A stretch of DNA of 64,000 nt, taken from positions 491,897 through 555,896 of the forward strand of contig NZ_JASBRG010000007.1 in NCBI RefSeq assembly GCF_029961145.1, given 5' to 3'. The position numbers and the translations under genes are program-made. Within the stretch, counting starts at the first letter, position 1. Every line of letters starts with the position of its first letter. Shown here in pieces: positions 1 to 8,910 of the stretch. The notes beneath the pieces were generated by a model. The model had not been told where the DNA came from. It did no database searches and saw nothing but the letters and a program-made list of their open reading frames with translations. Source of the stretch: Pinibacter soli. Lineage in GTDB: Bacteria > Bacteroidota > Bacteroidia > Chitinophagales > Chitinophagaceae.

Positions 1-158
1 GCATTGAAAAAGTTTTTATTCATTGCCTTGTCCATCCCTTCATCGGTACGTTGTGCAGCACGATCTTTTATTTTTTGTTTGAACTTCTCCAACATAGCCG
101 ACTGTGCAAAGCTTGCAACGGACAAAACAATGATCAACAGAAAAAATATTTTTTTCAT
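1..158 (-). CDS. Secreted hypothetical protein, N-terminal part (runs off window)
   Basis: A reverse-strand reading frame opens at 158 and continues past the window edge, giving about 52 residues. The start MKKIFFLLIIVLSVASFAQ is a textbook signal peptide with a likely cleavage after FAQ. The mature part begins with a charged helix containing LEKFKQKIKDRAAQRTDEGM. No family can be named from this fragment. It points away from the stress operon, so it is probably a separate unit whose promoter lies in the 159-250 spacer. Confidence 0.6.
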   Translation of the reverse strand, partial: MKKIFFLLIIVLSVASFAQSAMLEKFKQKIKDRAAQRTDEGMDKAMNKNFFN

Positions 159-252
159 ATCCTGTAATTTGATTGATAAAGAAATTTTATTGCGCCAACT
201 GGTAAATGAAAATGGGACTTGCTTTGCGGCATCTGTTTCATTGTAGAGATAA

Positions 253-522
253 AGCAGCCTATCTCCTTCAAAGAACTTTAATTGCCATAAGTTTGCGGCG
301 CGGTCAGGGGATCAATTTACGCGCATTTTCCAACAATATCAACCAATTGACAAGCCTGGCACCCTTACGCGTGTATTTGCTATTAATGAAGATGAAAATG
401 TAAATCTTTGGATTGGAGCAGTTGATGCAGATCTTTGGAAATTTGACGGCTCCAAACATACTAGTTATACAACGCCTGACGGAATTGGACCTAATTTGCA
501 TTACATTAAAAGCACAAAGTAG
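253..522 (+). pseudogene. Relic of a two-component-regulator propeller (Reg_prop) gene
   Basis: The frame ending in TAG at 520-522 reads TRVFAINEDENVNLWIG and then DLWKFDGSKHTSYTTPDG. This matches the repeating blade of Reg_prop beta-propeller domains (pattern: WIGT..GLWRFDG..FTHYT..DGL). There is no start codon in this frame and a stop lies at 250-252, so only about one or two blades survive. In the family these propellers form the periplasmic sensor of hybrid histidine kinases. I infer a decayed gene; the call rests on motif resemblance alone. Confidence 0.5.
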
Positions 523-838
523 ACAGTAATATAACTCTGGAATTAATGGAAATAGAGCATTTATATATAAGTTATACCCATCCACTTAAATTGCCGATTT
601 AATGCCAGCGAAGTTGCCGACAATCAACCACTAGTATTGTTTGGAGTGTGTCAGTCATACACGAAATAGGTTTGGTTTGCAACGATTATTCGTGGTCGGG
701 TCAATATTTTACTGCCTTTCAGCTATTTACCACTTTAATTACTATATTTAAGGACAAGATCCTATCTTCTAGAATTGGCCTCAAATCCCTTTTTAATTTA
801 TTGGTACTGTATTATACAACATGCACAAATTCCTGTTC

Positions 839-1714
839 ATGAAAATTGAAATTTCAAAAATGCTACAAAAAAAGAAAAAGCAGATACTTGACCTTTGGAT
901 GAAAAATCAGCTAAAGGATGCAAACCTTCGTGAGGACCTGATGAGCAATGACGAACTACGTATTCAATCTGAAGAGTTGGTGGACGCACTGCTGAAGAAA
1001 CTAACTGACGAAAATCTTGCCGATATTGAATCTGCTGATTTTGAAAATGTTTATGAAATCCTTAGTGGCATCTCTATTACAAGAGCCAGGCAAGGATTTT
1101 CTCCCCGTGAAACAGGAACATTCGTGTTTAGTTTGAAAGATGCCTTGTTTGAAACACTTCAACAGGAACTAAAGAGCGATCCGGTTGCTTTGTACGATGC
1201 AACAATGAAAGTCAATAAACTCATTGATAGCTTCGGCATTGTCACTTTTGAAACGTTCATCAAGGGAAGAGAAGAAGTTATTTTAAGACAAACCGATGAG
1301 ATCACTGAGATTTCAACACCCGTTATCCGCGTTTGGGATGGCATCCTCGCTTTACCGATTATTGGCACACTGGATAGTGCAAGAACACAGGTAGTAATGG
1401 AAAGCCTGTTACAGGAGATTGTAAACACCAGCAGCAGCATCGCGATTCTTGATATATCAGGGGTCCCGGCAGTGGATTCTCTCGTGGCACAACATTTAAT
1501 TAAAACAGTTAGTGCTACACGCTTGATGGGTGCAGAGTGCATCATCAGTGGGATACGCCCGGAAATAGCACAAACCGTTGTTCATCTTGGCATTGATCTT
1601 TCCAATGTAATTACAAAAAGTTCGCTTTCAAGCGCATTGAAGCATGCATTTAGTGTATTGCAGCTGGAAGTTCGTAAAAAGCAAAAAGAGAATTATTCGC
1701 TTAAAAACATGTAG
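839..1714 (+). CDS. rsbR: RsbR-type stressosome co-antagonist (RsbRD_N + STAS)
   Basis: Probable stressosome scaffold and sensor. The N-terminal half (about residues 1-150) is helical and resembles the RsbRD N domain. The C-terminal 110 residues form a STAS domain with the RsbR signature DISGVPAVDS and GIRPEIAQT..HLGIDLS. In Bacillus the co-antagonist RsbR forms a shell with RsbS that sequesters the kinase RsbT until it is phosphorylated by it. Here the DISGV motif keeps a phosphorylatable Ser. The start at 839 (MKIEISKML) is preferred because it begins just before the domain; an in-frame ATG at 821 would add six residues. It is first of a six-gene co-directional run, with rsbS 8 nt downstream. 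Confidence 0.88.
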   Translation: MKIEISKMLQKKKKQILDLWMKNQLKDANLREDLMSNDELRIQSEELVDALLKKLTDENLADIESADFENVYEILSGISITRARQGFSPRETGTFVFSLKDALFETLQQELKSDPVALYDATMKVNKLIDSFGIVTFETFIKGREEVILRQTDEITEISTPVIRVWDGILALPIIGTLDSARTQVVMESLLQEIVNTSSSIAILDISGVPAVDSLVAQHLIKTVSATRLMGAECIISGIRPEIAQTVVHLGIDLSNVITKSSLSSALKHAFSVLQLEVRKKQKENYSLKNM

Positions 1715-1722
1715 ATCATCAG

Positions 1723-2142
1723 ATGGAGAAAATACCTATTTTAAAAATGGGCCAGTTCCTGCTGGTTACTATTCAGGTTGATCTTTACGACCGCCTGGCC
1801 CTTAACCTGGAATCGGATCTTGTGCAAATGGTCAGCACGACTGAAGCGAGGGGTGTATTAATAGATATATCCGCTGTTTCAATTGTTGATTCATTCATGG
1901 GCCGTATTATTGGGAACATAGCCAGCATGTCCAAAATAATGGACGCAGTTACTGTTGTTGTAGGCATGCAGCCGGCCGTTGCCATCACGCTAATAGAACT
2001 CGGATTACCGCTTTCCGGAGTTCATACGGCACTCAATGTAGAGAAGGGAATGGAACTGTTAAAAAATAAAATACTAGTTAATGGAGAAGTCCCGGATTAC
2101 GACGACGACGAACAGTATGACAATCTTGACGGTACTGAATAA
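1723..2142 (+). CDS. rsbS: RsbS-type STAS antagonist
   Basis: A single STAS domain of 139 residues, the usual RsbS size plus an acidic tail (DYDDDEQYDN). The motif LIDISAVSIVDSF matches the phosphorylation loop of RsbS. In the family, unphosphorylated RsbS holds RsbT in the stressosome core, and RsbT phosphorylation releases it. The gene starts 8 nt after rsbR. Its last 26 nt overlap the preferred start of rsbT, so translation is probably coupled. The acidic extension is encoded in the overlap zone, which may explain its odd composition. Confidence 0.9.
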   Translation: MEKIPILKMGQFLLVTIQVDLYDRLALNLESDLVQMVSTTEARGVLIDISAVSIVDSFMGRIIGNIASMSKIMDAVTVVVGMQPAVAITLIELGLPLSGVHTALNVEKGMELLKNKILVNGEVPDYDDDEQYDNLDGTE

Positions 2143-2536
2143 AGACAATTTCAAGATTGAAAAGGAGCAGGATGTTGTTCCCTTTCGGAATCGCGTCAAG
2201 GAGCACGCCGTAAAAATAGGAATGGGGCTTGTTAATCAGACTAAACTAATTACCGCCGCCAGTGAACTGGTAAGAAACATGTTACGGTATGCAAATGGTG
2301 GGGAAATATTGATAGAAGTGGTTAGTAAAATAAGAGAAAATGGCATCAGGCTTACATTCACGGATAGGGGGCCAGGCATTGAAAATGTAGAAAGGGCGAT
2401 GACAGATGGGTTCTCAACGGGTAAAAGCCTTGGTCTTGGTTTGCCGGGAGCTAAACGATTGTCAAGTGAGTTTACGATCAACAGCGTTGTAGGAAAAGGT
2501 ACAATTGTCACAATTATTAAATGGAAGAATGGCTAA
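2117..2536 (+). CDS. rsbT: RsbT-type serine/threonine kinase
   Basis: A GHKL-fold ATPase of 139 residues from the preferred start MTILTVLNKD. The N box is TAASELVRNMLRYA, the G1 box is TDRGPGIENV and the G2 region is GKSLGLGLPGAKRL, all typical of RsbT. In the family it phosphorylates RsbS and RsbR, leaves the stressosome and switches on a downstream phosphatase or other effector. An upstream in-frame ATG at 2081 exists, but it would overlap rsbS by 62 nt and add a Thr-rich leader unlike the family. Its end overlaps the next gene by 8 nt. Confidence 0.9.
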   Translation: MTILTVLNKDNFKIEKEQDVVPFRNRVKEHAVKIGMGLVNQTKLITAASELVRNMLRYANGGEILIEVVSKIRENGIRLTFTDRGPGIENVERAMTDGFSTGKSLGLGLPGAKRLSSEFTINSVVGKGTIVTIIKWKNG

Positions 2537-3551
2537 CGAAATACACATCAGTTTTAATGCCTCCGATCGCAGTTATTTTTCGATATTAAAAAAGGAAATT
2601 CATCACATTGCAGTTGGTCTGCATTTTTCGCAGAAAAAAATTGGGGAGATAGATATCATTGTTGCAGAAATAACATCCAATCTTGCAAAGCATGCAGGAG
2701 GCGGTGAAATACTCGTTCGTGCCATTACAGACCCTGACGAGGAAGGATTGGAAATTATCGGCATCGATAATGGGCCCGGCATGACAGACCCCCTTAAAAT
2801 GATCAGTGATGGCATGTCTACCGCAAATACATTGGGGCACGGACTTGGCGCTATTAAACGTTTGTCGGATGACTTTGAAATATTCTCATTGAAAGATTGG
2901 GGCACTGTTCTTTTATCCAGAGTGTTTAAAAAAAGTAGTACCGCACAAAGAAAAAGTAAAACCGAAATAAAGTCGATTGTGGTAGCAAAACCCGGCGAAA
3001 CAGTGAGTGGTGATGCAACTTATCATAAAGTGACAAAAGATTATATCACGCTTTTTATTGGTGATGGCCTGGGGCATGGAGTCGAGGCAAACAAAGCAGT
3101 AATGCATGCCGTTGAGACTGTTGCAAAAATACCCTTCATGCAATCTCCTTCCGAAATGTTAAGACAGATTCATATTGAAACAAAACGAACAAGAGGGCTG
3201 GTAGGAACAGTAGCCATCTATTCCATAAAACAAAAAACATGGAGCATTTGTGGTATCGGTAACATAGCTACAAGAAGTACCAATGGTTTTACCGGCAAAA
3301 ATTATCTTTCCTATAATGGAATAATCGGGCATAATATTCCCAATACACTGAAGGAGCAAATAACTGATGCGGAACATTCCCAAACGATCATTATGTGTTC
3401 CGATGGTATTAAAACGAGATGGGACCTGCAAAAATATCCCGGCATATTGAAATGTGATCTTTCAATATTGGCCGCAGTGATTTACAAAGATCACGCTAGA
3501 AAAACAGACGACATGTCTGTAATTGTGGGACGAGTAAACGGCAAATTATGA
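2529..3551 (+). CDS. Anti-sigma-type ATPase fused to a SpoIIE/RsbX-like PP2C phosphatase
   Basis: 341 residues from MANEIHISF. Residues about 1-135 repeat the RsbT fold: N box IVAEITSNLAKHA, G1 GIDNGPGMTDP, G2 TLGHGLGAIKRL. Residues about 150-340 are a PP2C-type phosphatase with GETVSGDA, FIGDGLGHG, MCSDGIKTRW and KTDDMSVIV carrying the metal-binding Asp residues. RsbX of Bacillus is phosphatase only and resets the stressosome by dephosphorylating RsbR and RsbS. This protein joins an RsbT-like module to that activity, so it may bind its own substrate scaffold. It overlaps rsbT by 8 nt and the kinase downstream by 4 nt (ATGA). A longer start at 2505 is possible but less likely. Confidence 0.85.
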   Translation: MANEIHISFNASDRSYFSILKKEIHHIAVGLHFSQKKIGEIDIIVAEITSNLAKHAGGGEILVRAITDPDEEGLEIIGIDNGPGMTDPLKMISDGMSTANTLGHGLGAIKRLSDDFEIFSLKDWGTVLLSRVFKKSSTAQRKSKTEIKSIVVAKPGETVSGDATYHKVTKDYITLFIGDGLGHGVEANKAVMHAVETVAKIPFMQSPSEMLRQIHIETKRTRGLVGTVAIYSIKQKTWSICGIGNIATRSTNGFTGKNYLSYNGIIGHNIPNTLKEQITDAEHSQTIIMCSDGIKTRWDLQKYPGILKCDLSILAAVIYKDHARKTDDMSVIVGRVNGKL

Positions 3552-5161
3552 TTGAGTTAACTAAGGTGATCCTGGAAAATGAAATGGATTTAATACTTGC
3601 TCACAAACAATCCATGAGGCTGGCGGAGTTAACCGGCTTGTCTCTTTCCGCGCAAACAACATTTGCCACTGCTGTTTCAGAAGTAAGCAGAAGTTCAATT
3701 GCAAACAACATTACCACCACGCTGACCTTGTTTGTTTCCGGGAAAAAAGAACAGCCAAAATTTATCTATGCAGTTTTAGAAGACAACAGGCATAATTTTT
3801 CTGAAACGAGAGATGAAGGATTTAATTACGCCCAAAAGCTGGTATCCAATATTAATGTATCCACTGCCGATGCAGGCACCAGAATTGAACTAAAATATCG
3901 CCTGGCGCATAACATCCGGATCGATGATTTTATCATTGAGAAATGGACCATCCAATTCAACAATGATCCCGGCATTTCTCCCTACGAAGAAATTAAGCGA
4001 AAGAATCGTCAGTTGATTGAATTGGCGGACAGGCTGCGCGAAAGCGAAGAGCAATACAGGAGCCTGACCGATTCGTTGCCCATCATGATCTTCAGTTTGA
4101 ATAAGAAAGGAGCACTCACCTTTGCCAATAAATGGGTTGAAAGTTATACAGGTGCTACTATTGAGAATATCAACAATAATCAATGGCAATCAATATTACA
4201 TCCGGAGGACCTGGCAAAGACCTGGGAAAATTGGAAGACAAACGCTGAAAGCCCCGAGGCCATTGTAGTTCCGGAACAGAGGGTAAAGGATATCCGGACA
4301 GGTGAATACAGATGGCACACGGGGGTATCGATTGCTATTGTCAATGAAAATGGTTCAGTAATGTCACGCAATAATTTCCTGGTTGACATACATGCACAAA
4401 AATTGATAGAGCAAACTTTAAAGGACAATATAGAGCTTAAGCAAACAAAAGCAGAACTCGAAGAATATATTACATTGCTCAACCAGAGCAACAAACAGTT
4501 AGAACAATTTGCTTATGTTACATCCCATGATTTGCAGGAACCTTTACGAAAAATAAGTTTTTACAGTGATATGCTTGGGCATAAGTTTCGACATGCCATG
4601 CCGCCAGAGGCCCTCGTGTTTTTTGAAAACCTGATCAGCGCCTCAGACCGTATGCGTCTCCTCGTAAAGGATGTGCTCTCCTACTCTACGATGCAAAAAA
4701 ATGAATTCGACATTTTAGATCTTAATGTGATTGCCGCAGAAATTATCCAGGATCTTGAAATAGCCATCACAGAAAAAAACGCGTTGATCACCATAGGTGA
4801 ATTACCAACTATTCAGGGTAATAGCCGACAGATCAAACAACTTTTTGAGAACCTTCTGTCAAATGCCTTAAAATTCGCCAGGGCCGACCAATCACCCGTA
4901 GTGAACATTAATGCTGTGGTGGCTGCAGATGTCGCCACAATTACATTTGCGGATAACGGTATTGGCTTTGAAGAAATATATGTAGAGAAAATGTTCGACT
5001 TATTTCAACAGCTTCATCCAAAGGGCATATACAAAGGAACAGGAATTGGCCTTGCGCTTTGTAAAAAAATTGTCGACCTGCACAAAGGATCTATTAAGGC
5101 CGAAGGTAAGCCTGGAGAAGGCGCTGTTTTTATAATCACGCTTCCCCTGACACAGTCTTAG
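3548..5161 (+). CDS. Cytoplasmic PAS histidine kinase with degenerate RsbT-like N-terminus
   Basis: 537 residues with no membrane segment. Residues 1-130 resemble the RsbT/anti-sigma ATPase fold in layout (TFATAVSEVSRSSIANN near an N box) but lack clear G boxes. A PAS domain spans about 168-285 and a coiled coil 290-325. HisKA has the acceptor H327 in VTSHDLQEPLRKI. HATPase_c has NLLSNALKF, DNGIGF (469-474) and GTGIGLAL (497-504). It overlaps the phosphatase gene by 4 nt, so it is part of the stress operon. I infer that it links stressosome state to phosphorelay output, perhaps through the receiver encoded next; that link is not shown by sequence alone. Confidence 0.85.
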   Translation: MIELTKVILENEMDLILAHKQSMRLAELTGLSLSAQTTFATAVSEVSRSSIANNITTTLTLFVSGKKEQPKFIYAVLEDNRHNFSETRDEGFNYAQKLVSNINVSTADAGTRIELKYRLAHNIRIDDFIIEKWTIQFNNDPGISPYEEIKRKNRQLIELADRLRESEEQYRSLTDSLPIMIFSLNKKGALTFANKWVESYTGATIENINNNQWQSILHPEDLAKTWENWKTNAESPEAIVVPEQRVKDIRTGEYRWHTGVSIAIVNENGSVMSRNNFLVDIHAQKLIEQTLKDNIELKQTKAELEEYITLLNQSNKQLEQFAYVTSHDLQEPLRKISFYSDMLGHKFRHAMPPEALVFFENLISASDRMRLLVKDVLSYSTMQKNEFDILDLNVIAAEIIQDLEIAITEKNALITIGELPTIQGNSRQIKQLFENLLSNALKFARADQSPVVNINAVVAADVATITFADNGIGFEEIYVEKMFDLFQQLHPKGIYKGTGIGLALCKKIVDLHKGSIKAEGKPGEGAVFIITLPLTQS

Positions 5162-5274
5162 TTTGTAATAATGCAAAGAGCATTGACCCAGAAAGTATTA
5201 CAGCCTTAACAGATAAAAAACAACCAAACCAAATGACTTCTATATTTTTGCATGACGGATTAAATACCTCTCTA

Positions 5275-5691
5275 ATGACTACCCCGAGAACAGGAACTAT
5301 TTTCATTGCCGACGACGATCCGGAAGATTTGGTTCTGTTGGAAGAAGCCATTTTAAACCACAAACCTTCAGTTGTTATTAAGACCTTTCGTAATAGTGAT
5401 GCCCTTTTGAACGCATTGGTGCAAGAATCTTCGGATAAATATCCCAGCTTGATTATATTGGATTATAATATGCCTCCAGCTACTGGGGTTGAGGTCTTGT
5501 TAATCATGAAAAACTTTCCTCATTTGTTTAATGTACCAAAACTCGTATGGAGTTCATCCAGTAATGCAGATCATATACGTGCATGTTTTGCCAATGGGGC
5601 AGCTGGATATTTTGCCAAGCCATGCTCAGTGAAAGAATACGAAGAACTTGCTGCTAAAGTATGTTCCCATCTAAAAATCGCCACACATTAG
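5275..5691 (+). CDS. Stand-alone receiver (Rcp/CheY-like response regulator)
   Basis: A lone receiver of about 138 residues from MTTPRTGTIF. The acidic triad is IADDDPED, the phosphoacceptor Asp lies in IILDYNMPP, the switch Ser/Thr in VWSSSSNAD and the conserved Lys in YFAKPCS. There is no DNA-binding domain. Small receivers of this type are usual partners of PAS/HisKA kinases like the one ending 113 nt upstream. An in-frame ATG at 5233 would add 14 residues without domain similarity. The spacing makes it the probable last gene of the stress operon. Confidence 0.8.
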   Translation: MTTPRTGTIFIADDDPEDLVLLEEAILNHKPSVVIKTFRNSDALLNALVQESSDKYPSLIILDYNMPPATGVEVLLIMKNFPHLFNVPKLVWSSSSNADHIRACFANGAAGYFAKPCSVKEYEELAAKVCSHLKIATH

Positions 5692-5779
5692 GTTGTTAGG
5701 TGCTTAAATATATTTCTTGCTATTGCGTCAACGATGGTCCGTACAATTATAAGGTCATCGGAACGGTTTTTCGATTGAG

Positions 5780-6070
5780 ATGTTATATAAAGTGCTGATT
5801 GGGTTATATGCTTCACTGAAAAAATCAAGCTTTCCTACGCTTGTGCTGGCAGGATTAGTTATTTATAGCTTTCATTCGGGGGTACCCTGTATTGTACTCA
5901 ACCCTGATGTTAGTTTTGTGGTCATCCTATCTCCTTTGTTGTATAATGCGACTTCACGCACTTTTTAGAAAGATTTCAAAGCCAATATACGTCCTATCTG
6001 CCTTGCGCGAAGACAACTTCCGGCCACCCTTACGACAAACCTAATGTTGTACACGACCTTTCTAAGTCTG
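5780..6070 (+). pseudogene. Relic of a CPA1 (NhaP-type) Na+/H+ antiporter
   Basis: The frame from 5780 reads FPTLVLAGLVIYSF, GVPCIVLNPDVSFV and LSPLLYNATSRTF before a stop at 5966-5968. This follows the N-terminal transmembrane region of CPA1 antiporters, where VLAGL.I...G.P.I.L.PD..F...LPPLLY.AA is usual. After the stop the same frame continues as DFKANIRPICLA and LMLYTT, which resembles the next helix start (FKANLRPI, LVLFTT). The rest is not recognisable. It is too short and interrupted to be functional. Identification is by remembered family pattern. Confidence 0.5.
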
Positions 6071-6592
6071 CCGAATGAAGTACAAAATTTATAATATTTC
6101 AATCTGGATTGGTAACGGTAATGTATATGCGAATCAACCGATGATTGTGTGACAGCATCAAAACAGCACGTCTAACATTTTTAATGTGGCCCTGCCGATT
6201 GTTGCCACCAGATCAAGTGGGCCTAACGAATATGGAGAGCAAAATATTCGTGTTACATTACCCTGGTAAATGTGGAAATGCATCAACTGTGCGTAGCAAT
6301 ATTTGAAAGCGTAGTATTGTGTCGTTTTACCGATCGACTTACCACTAATCCAGATCAGAGCATCCAAAGCCATGCTCCAAATCTATTCAGAAGATCTGGT
6401 TGGCAGAATAGTTTGTATAACGTTTTTAGATAGAAATGTTTCGGTAAAACTTACAATCAAAGTTTGCGAATCATTGCTCTTCAAACACAAGACATAACAA
6501 AAAAAGAATAAGGCAATGAAATTTTTCTAAGTGTAAAAGGATAGGCTCTAACAGCAAGGAATCAACCGACCTTCCCGGGACAGATAATTTAT
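6071..6592. other. Spacer without recognisable gene
   Basis: About 520 bases between the antiporter relic and the sensor kinase stop. A 71-codon reverse frame at 6158-6373 has no family resemblance, and I treat it as chance. No clear terminator, repeat or RNA gene was seen. The stretch may be further decayed sequence of the upstream relic. Confidence 0.4.
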
Positions 6593-8077
6593 TTACACAA
6601 CAGGCTTTGTTACGATGGGTAACACAAAAAGAAAAGTGGCGCCCTTTCCAGGCTCACTAATTACCTCTATCGTTGACTGATGCAGCTCGAGAATCTTTTT
6701 TACAATGGCAAGTCCTATTCCCATTCCTTTTTTTTCGACAACCTTGCTCCCTAATTGTTTATAACGTTCAAAGATAAATGGTTGCTGTTCTTTAGCAATG
6801 CCTGCTCCGGTATCACTCACCTCCACTTTTACACCTTCCTCTTCGTTGCTCAAATGAACGGTGATACGGCCCCCTTCAGGCGTATGACCGAATGCATTGT
6901 CCAGCAGGTTTTGAAATACCCGTTCAGTTAGTGCAATGTCGGCCATCACAGCAGGGATCGCACCGGCAGTGTCAATATGCAGCGCTATCCTTTTTTCTTT
7001 TGCTTTCAGCTCGTTTGCTACTAATATATCCGAGACCAGTTCACTAATAAGAAATAGCTCTTTTTGCGGAGTGATAAGATTTGCCTCCAGTTTCGCAAAC
7101 TGAAACAACTGCTCCACCAGCACCGATAGTTTTTTTGTACTGTCGTAAATAATGTGCAGGTATTTGTGCTTGTCCTGTTCCGTTAGATCAGCCTCTTTGA
7201 TCATAAGTGTCTCTACATAACCGCGGGTAATAGCCAGCGGTGTCCGAAGATCATGGGAAACATTGGCGATCAGTTCCTGGCGAAATTTGTCAGTAGCCGT
7301 GATCTTTTCAATATTGTCAACAATGACATCTGCCATCTCGTTAAAAGTGGAAGTAAGCATTCCAAGATTACCTTTATCATGCCCCTTGATGCGGGCAGAG
7401 TAATCCCCTTCCTTAAATCTCTTCACTACATTAACGATACCGTCAATACTGCCGGTTATTAAAAAAAAGGTAACGAGCCCTACGATAAATGTTACCACGA
7501 GAACCGTGAAAAAGATATACATACCAAGACGATAATGTAAATGACCGTTGACGGCATTCAAAATGTTTCGCTGTTTTTCGCTGGACAAAACAGCATATAC
7601 ATAACCGGAAAGCTTCCCATTGTCATATACTGAAGCGGCTGAAAATATACTCGGTTCATTTGGCTGTTTAGGATTGTCTCCCATTGGCTTATCCCCTTCA
7701 CTGGCGGCTAGCCACTGTTTTACTTTTGCAATATCTACTTTACGTATTTGCACCGTAGTGTCCGGAACAACATAGTCTGTTATGTTACCCGCCGTGTCCA
7801 GCAAATACACTTCCACACTCGGATTGGCGACCATTGTAGAGTGAATGATGTCGTGTGTTACGGTAGTATCGGGTTTCCCATCTTTAAAAGGTTTGGAAAA
7901 AGTAGCAAGGTGCCGGGCAAGGTCGCCATATAATTCCTGGTGCGCAGCGGTGTAGTAGGAAGAAGAATATCTTGAAGCAATGATTACAAACACTACACCC
8001 AGCATAACAATCAGCGTAGTAAATACAATGGCGATTTTCCAAAATAGCAAGTTGCCTTTTATTGTTCGGATTGACAT
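6593..8077 (-). CDS. Membrane sensor histidine kinase (HAMP, HisKA, HATPase)
   Basis: 494 residues. Two membrane helices (about 12-34 and 186-208) enclose a periplasmic sensor of about 150 residues with no named fold. HAMP follows at about 209-262, then HisKA with acceptor H275 in NVSHDLRTPLAITRGY. HATPase_c has LLDNAFGHTP, DTGAGIAKEQ and KGMGIGLAIVKK. It pairs with the OmpR-type regulator encoded just upstream, whose stop is 3 nt before this start, so the two are co-transcribed. All catalytic residues are present. The ligand cannot be predicted. Confidence 0.93.
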   Translation of the reverse strand: MSIRTIKGNLLFWKIAIVFTTLIVMLGVVFVIIASRYSSSYYTAAHQELYGDLARHLATFSKPFKDGKPDTTVTHDIIHSTMVANPSVEVYLLDTAGNITDYVVPDTTVQIRKVDIAKVKQWLAASEGDKPMGDNPKQPNEPSIFSAASVYDNGKLSGYVYAVLSSEKQRNILNAVNGHLHYRLGMYIFFTVLVVTFIVGLVTFFLITGSIDGIVNVVKRFKEGDYSARIKGHDKGNLGMLTSTFNEMADVIVDNIEKITATDKFRQELIANVSHDLRTPLAITRGYVETLMIKEADLTEQDKHKYLHIIYDSTKKLSVLVEQLFQFAKLEANLITPQKELFLISELVSDILVANELKAKEKRIALHIDTAGAIPAVMADIALTERVFQNLLDNAFGHTPEGGRITVHLSNEEEGVKVEVSDTGAGIAKEQQPFIFERYKQLGSKVVEKKGMGIGLAIVKKILELHQSTIEVISEPGKGATFLFVLPIVTKPVV

Positions 8078-8080
8078 AAT

Positions 8081-8791
8081 TTATAGTTCTTCATTAAACC
8101 TGTATCCAATTCCCCAGGTGGTTAAAATAAATTTCGGATTTGAAACATCTTCTTCAATCTTCGCACGCAGCCGGTTTATATGACTGTTTACTGTGTGTTC
8201 ATAGCCTTCAAAATCATATCCCCATACCAGGTTCAGCAAGCGTTTGCGGTTATAGCTCTTACCGGGATGCGTTGCCAGCAGCGTTATCAGGTCAAACTCT
8301 TTGGGAGAAAGATCGATTCTCAAATTATTCAGTGTGACTTTTCTTTTATCAATGTCGATAACGAGGCCACCATAACTTAACACAGATTGTGGCAGTGTTT
8401 CGCTCGAAGAGACCGCATGCTCTTCGCTTCTGCGGAAAATCACATTTACTCTTGCAATGAATTCGCGGATGCTAAAGGGTTTCGTCAGATAGTCGTCTGC
8501 TCCTGTTTCCAGCCCCAGTACTTTATCCAGCTCCTCTGACTTGGCAGTTAACATGATAATCGGTGTGCGACGATCTGTTTGTCTTATTTTTCTGCAGACC
8601 TCCATTCCGTTGAGCAAAGGCAACATAATATCAAGTATGACAAGGTCAAATGCTTCCTCCTTCGCCATTTTGCATCCAAGCTCGCCGTTTTCTGCTGACA
8701 TCACTTTACAGCCAAGATCAACGAGGTGTATCGTAAGTAGTTCCACGATATTGTTGTCGTCTTCTATTATCAATACTTTTTTGTTATCCAT
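8081..8791 (-). CDS. OmpR/PhoB-family response regulator
   Basis: 236 residues from MDNKKVLIIEDD. The receiver has phosphoacceptor Asp in LVILDIMLPLLNG (about residue 54), and TAKSEE and YLTKPFS complete the active site. A linker leads to a winged-helix domain with LSPKEFDLI, YNRKRLLNLVWGY and VNSHINRLRAKIE. It is first in a two-gene operon with the sensor kinase. A start seven codons upstream (8812) is possible, but MDNKK fits the family better. It probably activates or represses promoters in response to the kinase; targets are unknown. Confidence 0.93.
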   Translation of the reverse strand: MDNKKVLIIEDDNNIVELLTIHLVDLGCKVMSAENGELGCKMAKEEAFDLVILDIMLPLLNGMEVCRKIRQTDRRTPIIMLTAKSEELDKVLGLETGADDYLTKPFSIREFIARVNVIFRRSEEHAVSSSETLPQSVLSYGGLVIDIDKRKVTLNNLRIDLSPKEFDLITLLATHPGKSYNRKRLLNLVWGYDFEGYEHTVNSHINRLRAKIEEDVSNPKFILTTWGIGYRFNEEL

Positions 8792-8910
8792 AGACAAAAC
8801 AAAATTGAACAAAATTCTTCTACAAAAATGGCTGTGATACTTTTGTTATAATTATGAAACAGGTTTGGGACACTGTTATTGTTGTTTTGCCGGTACAAAA
8901 AGATAATACC

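Noticed and set aside
1159-1545. 128-codon reverse frame
   Set aside because: Antisense shadow of rsbR.
6158-6373. 71-codon reverse frame
   Set aside because: No recognisable motif, no start context, next to a relic region.
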